Positions 10,416 to 20,249 of a DNA stretch of 64,000 nt are shown here, one piece after another. Location of the stretch: NCBI GenBank assembly GCA_021613535.1, contig CP075493.1:17732001-17796000 (forward strand). The letters run 5' to 3'. A program made the position numbers and the translations under genes. Source of the DNA: Adineta vaga (lineage: Eukaryota > Rotifera). The notes below the pieces were generated by a model. That model ran no database searches. It was not told where the DNA came from and saw only the letters and a list, made by a program, of their open reading frames with translations. The first letter of the stretch is position 1. Every line of letters begins with the position of its first letter.

Positions 10416-13400
10416 TTAATATTTTTTCTTCATTCTTCTTGGTTGTGTTCGTACTTCGTTTTCTTGATCATCAACTGCCCGTAGTTTTCGTTTTGGTCGT
10501 ACAGTTAATGCCAATGTACTTGTAGTTTCAGCTTCTGTAGTTGCATCGATTTGCAGCTGTTGTGTTAATTGGTGAGGTATGTCATCTGTTACACTCTTCT
10601 CACAAGGTAATGAATGTGATATTTGTGTCAACGGTAATTCATTTTCATTATTACTATCGATTTCTTTTAATACATCTGTTGGTCTGAAACGTTGGATGTC
10701 CCATCGAACATGTTCCACGTAGAAAGTATCTGATTGAAAAACCTTGATACATTCATCTGATAGAGTCCAATTATTATTGGTAAACACATTTTCTTTTTGA
10801 TGTGGATAAAAACTCTTCATATACTCTTCAAGTGACATGTTTGCCTACAATAGAATCAAAACGAGATACATATTATCAATTAGAAATCGTGCAAAATGAA
10901 AGAAAGAGATGTGTTACATTTTTCTGCAATGATGCAATGAATTTGAATTTCGATGTGTTGGATTGTAATTGAGGAGCTTTTCTTTGAAAAAAGAATAAAA
11001 ATAATTCGTGTTAGGAAGAAATATAGTTTCAGTTATTACTTGATCCATCCCTCTCTTAAGGAACGCTTCGTATCTTTTTTGATACTTTTTTTTGATCGAC
11101 TTGGTTCTATCCATAAGTCATCCTTCTGCTCGAGTAGCTCAGCTTCAATCAATCGTGTAATCGCTTCCAAACGTATTGATGGTCTATTACATATCTGGGT
11201 AAGATCTGTTTTTGTATAAATAACAGATTTGCTACGTAATATATTATTCATTACTCTTTTCACCGTTTGTTCAGAATGTTTATCATCTGTTTTTTTCACT
11301 ATAGAGAATAATTTAACAAAAGTTCGAAAAAAAAGAAACAATCTATGCGAACCTTCTTTGATGTTATATGATACTAATGTAGAAGAATGTGCATCATCAG
11401 TACTGCCGTTCAGTATTTCAGTTTCAATCTGATTACTACATATAGATATAGAAGAATTATCAAGATCTTTCAATATTTGTGAACTATCAAGCTCAGGTGT
11501 TTCTAAATGCATAGGTGTAGATTATTGAAATTAAAAAATAGAAGAACAAATACTATTATTGACGTCAACATGTTGCTCATATATCAGTTGCACATCTAAA
11601 TCTTGATGTTGTTCTTCACAATCTTTTTCATGTGTATTACATGGAACATTGACTACTGATTCTGTAGTTTTTTCCAATTGAATTGGAGAACTAGTTGTTG
11701 GTTTTGGCGGATTTGCTGCTTTACAATTATTATCTGATTGCTTTCGTCGATTGCACAATAGTAAATTTTCAATATCATTATAATCACAAGAGAATACATC
11801 TTCATTCGTAGTAACAAAGCATCCATCTTCGACTTCTTGTACACTACCATTCTGAATATGATGTTGAATTACTGTTTCTAAATGATTTTTATAACATTTG
11901 TAATATGGCACAAGACAAGAACTGTATTTGAAAATTTCCAAAGATAATGGTGACAATTTGTTATTTGGTGGAATGGAAGATATACGATAGACCGAATAAT
12001 ATTCATCAACATTTATGCCATGTTTGATCAATTTGTTTTTTACACATTCTTGAAGTTCATCGTTAGCTTTGGTTATTGGAATTTTCATATACGATTTTAT
12101 TTTTCTATTTCGAGCATCCAGTAAAAAATAATTGAATTTCAACAAACCATCATTGATCAATTCTTTTAATGCTTGTTCACCTAATGCAGGACGATTTTTA
12201 AGAATTCCGCTTAAAATAATAAATATGAGATGAATATCCGGTTAAACAATTAGAGAGATGGCTACACTTACGTCTGTCCTGTTATAGGATGTTTGTCTGT
12301 CAACGTTGATAATGGAAAAATATTGAATTCACAGAGCATAATTAATTCTTTTAGTCGTGTTTGTTCAGATACAGTTGATGAATGTTTAGTTACAGGTTTA
12401 GTAGAAAAATTGTAATCAATAGTAAACAAAGTTGTCACAACATCGAGTTGATGCTCGTACCATTTCCAAGCAGCCAACACCGCATCCTTGTGAACAATTA
12501 TCATCGGATCCATTGTTGTTTGATCAACGTTCTTTTTTCGTGGTAAATATGTCACATCATAAACATAAAATTTACTTCTAATTATATTTTGTACATTTAC
12601 GATGAACTTCTCATTTATGACAGAATCTTCATCATCTCCTTCTGAATACACTACCGTTTCGTATACTTCACTCAATATACTCATTGCATTGTAATAGAGC
12701 TGAATCAAACAAGCAATACGTGGAATTGTATCTGCAGCTTTCCCATAAAAATCCTTGATTTGTTGTTGTTGATCGAGTTTTTGATCATTTGACTCTTTTA
12801 AATCAATTATTAAATTCCATAACGTATACATAGAGGAATGGTCATTTTGAGATTGAGATTGTTCATCTGGTACACTCAACGATTGATCAAATGTAGCTAC
12901 AATGACATGATAATGAGAAAGATACCAACATATACTCGATGCTTCAGTCATACATACCACCATAGATATTTTCTCGTTCAGATTCACTCATTTCGAACAC
13001 ATAACGGACTTTTTCAAATAAATGTGCAATAACACATAAATGATTAAATGATGGATTATTTTCAGAATATCTATTTCGACGAAAACTGAAAATGAATAAT
13101 TTCAAGTTATTATATGTCTATTTATACTATGAATTCATTACTTTTGCGGTCTTGAATAAATCATCTTTGGCATAACCATATAAATAAACCTGTTATGGGA
13201 GCCATCGAATCCCGCACAATTGCTCCAGTTTTTCATATTTTTCATTAATTTACCACCAGTAGTTGCAATGAAGATAGTCAAACGTTTATCATCGATCTTA
13301 ATAATGGTTGTTCCGGTAGTTCGAAATGACTTTTTGAATCTTATGAAAAAAAAATCTGCTTTTATGATTTAGTTATTTTCTGTACTCTTTACCCATCATA

Positions 13401-14106
13401 ACCACACAGAATTAAATTTCGTTCATGTTCTTTACCACCATCTGTGGCGTTATATAAACCATAGTTTTCAGCAATAATATCAGCATCATCGTTCAACAAG
13501 ATTTTACAATTCGATGAGAGATGTTGTCTTAAGCCGATATGATTTGTATGACTAACGACAGACGATACATCTTCCTCTGTTAACGCTCCGCTGACCATTA
13601 CCGGTTTCAGGTATGTAGATGGAAACATTTTTTCAGTTTTTGTGATAGCTTTTTCCATTTGACGAAAAGCATGCGATTTACCACTTCCTTTAAGACATCA
13701 AAAAATAGTATATTAAAAAATCAACTTAAATGAAAGTTAGATAGAATCTTAAGTTCTCTTTTTAGAGATGTATTTTGACTTAAATAAAAAAATCTTTTGT
13801 GCAACATCAATGATACTGACCGCTTGCACCCAAAACCCACATGTACAACTGAACGGGTCGATGATCAGTGCCGACAAAATGAGTATAATATGATCCTCGA
13901 GCGAAGTGTGACATCATTCCCAATGACATAAAAAATGACAGGGATGGATCATAGTTATACATTTGTTTGTAGCTATTAATCATTCCCATTTGTCGCTCAC
14001 TCAAAATTTCATTGATATTGAACTTCATTTTTGAAACCACCGAAATATTATGCAATATCATTTCAGATAACAGCTTCTCGTCAAGCATTGATCCTCGCTT
14101 AGCCAT
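10416..14106 (-). CDS. Large multi-exon P-loop ATPase carried by the transposon (DUF3987-like)
   Basis: Starting at MAKRGSMLDEK (14106), the first exon ends at 13821 and the next begins at 13687. Joining them creates a Walker A motif, GASGSGKSHAF. A Walker-B-like segment, ILLNDDADI, follows, with GGKEHERNL and CGYDG. The next exon (about 13345-13145) has FRTTGTTIIKIDDKRLTIF, ATTGGKL and FDGSHNRF. This layout resembles the DUF3987 / primase-helicase-like ATPase family, but I only recognise it by pattern. Later exons (about 12987-12268, 12215-11570, 11500-11050, 10900-10416) encode helical regions, two probable winged-helix-like stretches and a basic C-terminus (RPKRKLRA...RRMKKKY). A one-base frameshift seems to lie near 12960, where the SESERENIY frame and the TEASSICWYLSHYH frame meet. 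The gene may therefore be broken, or a splice site may have been missed. The role is inferred: an ATP-dependent accessory protein of the element. Confidence 0.5.
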
Positions 14107-14960
14107 GTTACTATTAAAACAACATAATTAATCATGTATTTCATTCGTAAAAAAATAACTTTACCGAAAAAATTGAACTTTATTTCTATAAATTAGCAGA
14201 CAATTTAACCAACAGTAACTTGAATTTTCGTTATATAAAATTAGCTGTGTACAGATGATATTTCTCCTTATTCGAAAAATCCTTTAAATAGGCCTCGCTC
14301 ACAAAGAAATCCTATCAGTTTATTGCCTTGTTATAAAAAAAAAAGATAAATAGTACTGATATCAACCAAATACAAAGAAAACATGATGACGTCTAGCGAA
14401 ATCTTAACCAAAACCAGTCTTCTTTGATCGAAAATATATCATATCATCTTGTGATATATCGTATACGACATACCCTTGGTACATCAGTAAGAATCGAAAA
14501 CATTCTTCTTCAGCTGTGAACATATGATTACATCTGATATATCATATGACAAACCCTAGACAGAAAGGAAAGCAAAAAAATACAGCTGATGTCTGTCAGC
14601 TGTTCACAGAACGCAAAACCATATATACATCCATATATTTATCACGTATATCATCCAGTTAAATAACAGAAAAGAAAAAAAACATCGTGACATAAAAATC
14701 ACATATACAACCTATACCAAAACAAGGCTATTTCTTTTATTCGAGAAACTTTATCGAACATAGAAGCTTTCATACTAATCGCTTAAATATCAATACTAAA
14801 GCTTTCAATGCACTTTCTATAAAAATTAAACCAATTTAATCATCTACTTACACCGCCGGATTCCAAAAAAACTCACAGCAACAAACCTAATCAACAACTA
14901 ACATTTTCCTTCACCTTCCATTTCGTTTTTCCGTCTTAAAGCTTCATACTCCTATATGAT
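14107..14960. other. Non-coding 5' flank of the ATPase gene
   Basis: AT-rich sequence without a supportable ORF. It includes short repeats of the type GATATATCATATC/CATATGA around 14430-14560. It probably contains the promoter of the minus-strand ATPase gene. Confidence 0.45.
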
Positions 14961-14964
14961 CATA

Positions 14965-15520
14965 ATGAATTATCTCTGTTATATATAGAAGAATTTTAAA
15001 ATTTTATATTCGAAGTAAACTTCTGATTTCTTCTTTCCTATTTACTGTAGGTGTTCATATACACATATGATGAATTATCTTTGTTATATATAGAAGAATT
15101 TTAAAATTTTATATTCGAAGTAAACTTCTGATTTCTTCTTTCCTATTAACTGTAGGTGTTCATATACACATATAATGAATTATCTTTGTTATATATAGAA
15201 GAATTTTAAAATTTTATATTCGAAGTAAACTTCTGATTTCTTCTTTCCTATTAACTGTAGGTGTTCATATACACATATGATGAATTATCTTTGTTATATA
15301 TGGAAAAATTTTGAAATTTTATATTCGAAGTAAACTTCTGATTTCTTCTTTCCTATTTACTGTAGGTGTTCATATACACATATGATGAATTATCTTTGTT
15401 ATATATAGAAGAATTTTAAAATTTTATATTCGAAGTAAACTTCTGATTTCTTCTTTCCTATTAACTGTAGGTGTTCATATACACATATGATGAATTATCT
15501 TTGTTATATATGGAAAAATT
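14965..15520. repeat. 105-bp tandem repeat, about five copies
   Basis: The marker GTGTTCATATACACATAT recurs at 15051, 15156, 15261, 15366 and 15471, each exactly 105 bp apart. Each unit also has a GAATTTTAAAATTTTATATT segment and a CTTCTGATTTCTTCTTTCC segment. Copies differ by only a few bases (for example GAAGAATTTT versus GGAAAAATTTT). The TTCTGATTTCT core also occurs, inverted, in the 41-bp array at the other side of the KDZ/ATPase region. Confidence 0.9.
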
Positions 15521-16850
15521 TTGAAACTTAATAGTCGAAGCAAATTTCTGTTTTCTGTTGTCTACGGAGACGAGTGCGAGAGTAAATTTCTGCTGAAAAT
15601 GCAGAAATCAGAGGTAGAACTTTGTTCAAAACTGGTTACAATTTGAGATTTGCCACGTCCTCCGTCGTCATGGACTTCTGGAGACCCAAAGGTCCAAAAA
15701 TGGCCTAAAGTTTTCCCCCCCGCAAATCCACAGATTTCAATATTTTGGGCTGAAATTTATACTGTAGATAGTAGACCCCAATCCTGGGGTATATATTTTT
15801 TTTTTTTGAAAAATTCCTAAAACTCACTTCAGGAGATCCAAAATACTGAGGACATCCTCCAAAACCTCGCTTTTCAGGGTGCTAAAAATTTTGCAAATGC
15901 TGCCAAATTTTTTTGGTGAGACATATCAACAAAAAAAAAAAAACATACCCCCCAAATCAGTTGAAGCCTTACCAAAAAAATTTTCAGCCCGATCGGACTT
16001 ACAATGGTGGAGAAAAAGGGGGAAAACTGGTTTTTGTTACCCAAAAAACTAGTTTCGAGAAAAATGCAAAATAAGAAAAAGTTGTGGAAAATTTTTCTTT
16101 TTCCGTTTGTATGCTAGTATTTTTGCTACTTTTGTGGTACTGAAGGTAGTTTTGCATGAGGAATCCGAATCTGAGGTCGGTTTTAATTAAATAATTAGTC
16201 GAGTTATTAATTAAATATTAATTAGTCCTTAATTAGTTGATCAATTTTTTATAATAGAGCAAAAGGAGTATTCGATGATGTAGAATCCGAATCTGATGTC
16301 AGATTTATTTATTTAATTAATTAGTTAACTGATTTTGGTTAAACAACGATTTTTCTGGAAAAATCCAACTTACTCAAATATGAATGGTGAATATGAATCG
16401 AACATCAATTCTGATTTATTAATTATTATTAACTGATTAATTGATGAGAGACATGAAAAATTCGAATAAAACGTGTCAATAATTAGCCATTGATGAAACA
16501 TCTATATCTACAATCCATTCTAATTAGCTAATTAATCATTTATTAATTATTAAAAATCTTTTTTCTTTTTATCTAAAAGTAAACAAGCATGAAAAATCCG
16601 AATGTGTAGAGACAATGAAAGTGTTCTCCCCTCTAATACTACTATTTCTCACTTTCAAATCTTTAATCGTATTATTCTCCACTCACAAGTCTTTCTTTAG
16701 TAAGTTTTATTAGATATCTTATAGTTTTATATAAACTTCCTTTTCCCATAAGAAACAAGAAAAACAACAAGCATTTATGTATGGCAAGCAACATCAAAAT
16801 TGAGAAAAATATTCGTTCAAGGTATGTTTATTTCTTTTTTAAAAATACAA
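15521..16850. other. Non-coding subterminal region with inverted repeat 15628-15655
   Basis: No gene seen. The segment 15628-15655 is an imperfect inverse copy of about 7503-7530 (core TGGCAAATNTCAAATTGNAAC). It may mark the right boundary of the KDZ/ATPase element within the larger unit. From about 16170 the sequence is made of TTAATTA-rich low-complexity DNA. Confidence 0.5.
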
Positions 16851-18890
16851 TTAGTCAAATGCCCCTGATTCATAGTTATATTTTTCTTGTTGATTGAGAC
16901 ATTGTTCAGTTAGTATTCTTCGAAGTCGTTTCTTTCGTCGATTTGCTCTGCTTTTGAATTTATGTTCTTTTATTCGTTGATCATCATTTGACTTCAGCAT
17001 TTTTTCACATGCGGGAGTTGAACTACGGATACCACATTTTTCAAAGAGTTTCTTGATTGATACTTCATAACCATCGTTGCAAAGAACAGCAGCTAGAGAA
17101 ACAGCATCACCAACATATTTGGCAGAATGAAATTGTGTTTTAGGACACAAAGACCAAATATAACTGTGATAAGATTCATTTGGATTGGTTGTTCCTCCAT
17201 CGACCACCTTCGACAACATTTCATCAGAACACATCTTTTCATAAACAGGACGGATGGCTTTCATTACTGCAGGTGCTAAGCTATGTTTGCTAGGATCAAA
17301 TGTTTTATATCTGTATATATAACACTTTGTTGGATCACAATAATCATGATTTGGACTTTCACGTGTAGAACTGTAATGATAAAATGTAGCTAAAATATAA
17401 AATATAAACGAGAGATATTAGTAAGAATAAAGCATACCCCAACAAGCAACTTTCATTGATTCTAAATCATTGACATGAGATCGAATAGCTGAGCCATAAT
17501 AAACAGTTAGTTGATGAATTTTATCATCAGTCAAACGTCCATTCCGACCTCCAATTGACAATCCATCTTCTAATTTTGCACCTCTATATTTTTTCTTTAT
17601 TGCTTCTAGAGCAGTGCGCATTCTAAACTAAAAAAGTAGATATCTTATCATAAAGATAGCAATATTACCGTTTTGAAAAATGATTGATACATTGAAGACG
17701 TCGAATAGAAATCTCTTCATATGGTTGAGCATCGAGAAGAGCACGTTCATTGTTTGCATCACCATCACCGATGTACGTCGTGTATCGTAGAAGATGTTTG
17801 GATTCCGACCGACGAAAAGCTTTTACAATTCCTAAAAGATACCAAATATTAGTAAAAACTCCTTCAGCGTAATCTATTCAAACCTGCAGCCTCCATTCCA
17901 GATGATGAACCTGAATGATTTTCTTCACAACCACTTTCGATGTGTTCTGCTAAAAGTCGCTGATACATTTTAGGATTGTGTTCTCTAATGCCTAATAAGC
18001 CAGAACAGGTGGTGCAATGCCGACTTAGACATTCGAAGTCTAATACTTTTGGAGGATCCGACGTTGAGCAAACAGTTGCTACTCCATGTAAACTTGAATG
18101 TCCACGACGAGTCAGCCATGTACCATCAATTGACACTTTGATATTTGAAACTCCTTCATGATCAGCAGGTTCAAGTGATTGTTCTGCTGCTTCTTCAGCT
18201 AAAATATAATAGAACAAAAACAACATATAGAAAAGAAATAAAAAATAGTAAATTTTACCGGCTCTTCCAAGACTTTTATCTTTCACAACATCTACAGCAT
18301 CTGAATATATTTTTTGATATTTCTTCCAGCTTTTTACTTTAACTGGTGGTAAAATATTCAACATGCCTAAAACTGTAGTCATGCCTGTTCGTTTCATTCC
18401 AACTACATTAGCTGCTGCACACGCCATCATAAAACTCATTCAAGGATCACATAATATCCTAGTCATTTGTGAAAGATGTTTCAAACGAACAAGAACATGA
18501 AAACGTGATGTGATATAAGAGACCACGACGTTGAGTAACTTTTTGAGACATTTTACCAACACGACGACATGAAGGACAACACATTTTATTGATCAAATTC
18601 AGTATCATGCCAATGCTGACGATAATATTCACATTATCGAACCCAATATCATTTGATATAGATTCATCATCAACATAGTGTGGTTCATTTTCATCTTCAG
18701 TAGTAGATGGTGTTGTTGAAGTTGATCTAGCATGAAGTTGAGCACGAGATAAGGTCAACTTTTTTTGTGTTGCTGTTACTAAATGATCAACTGATGTTTC
18801 TGCAGCATTATGTATCAAGTTTTTGTTTGCATGACGTTGCAATTCAAGCTTTTGGTTTTGCAATCTTTTAGGTATATAGTTTTTACCCAT
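16851..18890 (-). pseudogene. Mutator-like transposase (metazoan MULE domain), probably broken near the N-terminus
   Basis: This is a transposase of the Mutator-like family common in invertebrate genomes. The first ORF (18459-18890) has a zinc-binding-like CCPSCRRVGKM segment and ends FSCSCSFETSFTND. A frameshift or stop between 18465 and 18440 separates it from the MULE core (start near 18439). Exons then follow at about 18439-18260, 18200-17883, 17832-17670, 17630-17440 and 17388-16851, with short GT-AG introns. Diagnostic motifs in order are VSIDGTWLTRRGHSSLHGV, the CLSRHCTTCSGL cysteines, CEENHSGSSSGMEAAG, YIGDGDANNE, CINHFSKR, IGGRNGRLTDD, YYGSAIRSHVNDLESM and TNPNESYHSYIWSLCPK. A basic tail and the stop are at 16851. 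No terminal repeats of its own were located; it lies inside the larger TIR-bounded unit. Confidence 0.75.
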
Positions 18891-18925
18891 CTAAAATATA
18901 TTTACTATTTAGTGATGGTCGATCA

Positions 18926-19294
18926 TTGCGCGCAGCACAATTAGAAGCAATCAAAACACTTCTCGATAAATGTTATCAAGATGCTAATACTACTATGCCT
19001 TCACATATTTATAATATTCTATTCGAAAAAAAATTCGACAATACCTCAGCTCGGCATCGTGTTACTACAGATGATGTTATAACAACTGATGTTGAACCAC
19101 GTGCAGCATTTATAAATGAAATAAATATTATTTTGTCGAAGAAATCAAAGAAAAAAAATCATCTACTACCACCAGTTATACTTCAACTGATGCGCCTTCG
19201 ATTTCCAAACGACCTTGACAAAGATAAAACTCTCAAAAATGCAATTGATGTGTCTATCGATGATTTTATTCAATGGACAAAGCATATAAAGTGA
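18926..19294 (+). CDS. Hypothetical protein divergent from the Mutator-like gene
   Basis: A 122-residue ORF starts only about 35 bp from the Mutator-like gene start and points the other way. The frame is open upstream of the Met to about 18905 (FSDGRSLR), so it could also be the last exon of a longer gene with an acceptor near TTTAG. It is mixed in charge with a lysine-rich middle (SKKSKKKN) and has no cysteine pattern beyond one Cys and no membrane segment. I do not recognise it. It may be an accessory gene of the transposon or a fragment. Confidence 0.35.
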   Translation: MRAAQLEAIKTLLDKCYQDANTTMPSHIYNILFEKKFDNTSARHRVTTDDVITTDVEPRAAFINEINIILSKKSKKKNHLLPPVILQLMRLRFPNDLDKDKTLKNAIDVSIDDFIQWTKHIK

Positions 19295-19935
19295 AGAATT
19301 TTATGGTTTTTCATTTATTTTTATTGCATCAAACAAGAAAAAGTAAAATCATATAAAAAAGAAGGTCTTATTTCTCATATGCGATTATGACTCATAGTGA
19401 TAATTCCTGATTATATTCGTCACGAAAAGACCAATAGATGCATCAAGTATAATCGATAATGGAAGGACAATGAATCAATAGCTTTGATAACTAAATATTT
19501 CAAAATAGATGTCACTTGGGACAGGAGTTTTATGGATGACTTACGGTGCCCTAATTCGACTTGGAACTGCATGAGCCGAAATGGTTATAACCAGTACATT
19601 TGAAGAAGAAAATATGATGAAACATCGTTAGAAATAAAAATTGAAAAAATTGAAAAAACATTTTTTTGCCAAAAAAAGTCTCCAAAAACATGATTTTTCA
19701 GAGACCTCTAGGCCTTGGATGGTTCCGATTTTCATAGTGTATATATATTATATCATAATATAACTTTTTATGAAAAAAAAGTTTTTTTGTGAAAGTGGTC
19801 TCCAAAAAACCTGGTTTTTCGGAGACTTCCGGACCTGGGACGGTTCTGATTTTTATAGCACACCTAGAGGGGACCTTGATGGACCTTTGTATGAAAGAAA
19901 AAAAAAATCGAAAAAAAAAATTTTTTTGGCTGGGA
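19295..19935. repeat. Subterminal non-coding region with a diverged 121-bp duplication
   Basis: The block near 19678-19737 (TCTCCAAAAACATGATTTTT, then CAGAGACC) recurs near 19799-19858 as TCTCCAAAAAACCTGGTTTTT with CGGAGACTTCCGGACC. Long A and T runs follow up to the right terminal repeat at 19936. No ORF is supported. Confidence 0.6.
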
Positions 19936-19998
19936 AAGGGGAGGGGTCCCCTTAATACGATTTTTTAAAAACGCATTCATAATAGCCCCTATCTACTC
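19936..19998 (-). repeat. Right terminal inverted repeat of the 16.9-kb element
   Basis: The segment is the inverse of the left end and reads CCCCTTAATACG inward of a block ending CCCCTATCTACTC. TA follows at 19999-20000. It is uninterrupted here, so it shows what the left repeat looked like before the pogo insertion: GTATTAAGGGG, with TA inside TTAA as the target. Confidence 0.8.
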
Positions 19999-20249
19999 TA
20001 TACAAACAATCGATCTGTGAAAAATTAAAGGGAAAAGAAAAGGAAACAAACAGGTTAATACATCTTTGAAGCGAAGTCATCAATAAGTCATGTTTGATGA
20101 GAAGGTGTTAATGTGATCTCAGTACTGTTTCTATAGATAAATATCGAAAAGCAAGTTGAATTATACGAAGATGATTACTTATTGATATATAAAATGATGG
20201 AGCAATTCATTTACGATAATTCAAAAAATGTATGTTTTTTCACATATAG

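Larger units (their letters stand above)
3063..19998. mobile_element. 16.9-kb composite transposon with terminal inverted repeats and flanking TA
   Basis: The 3063-3109 segment (beginning GAGTAGATAGGGGCTATTAT) is matched exactly in inverse orientation at the right end, about 19952-19998, and TA flanks both ends (3061-3062 and 19999-20000). Once the pogo insertion at 3109-7359 is removed, the left repeat continues at 7360 as TTAAGGGGACCCC and a C-run. This matches the complement of the right end (GGGGTCCCCTTAA near 19936-19948), so the repeat is about 70 bp. The unit sits inside a Helitron intron. It carries a KDZ-like transposase, a P-loop ATPase, satellites and a Mutator-like transposase. 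Which of these enzymes moved the unit cannot be told from sequence alone. It may be one composite element or a shell into which others inserted. Confidence 0.75.
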
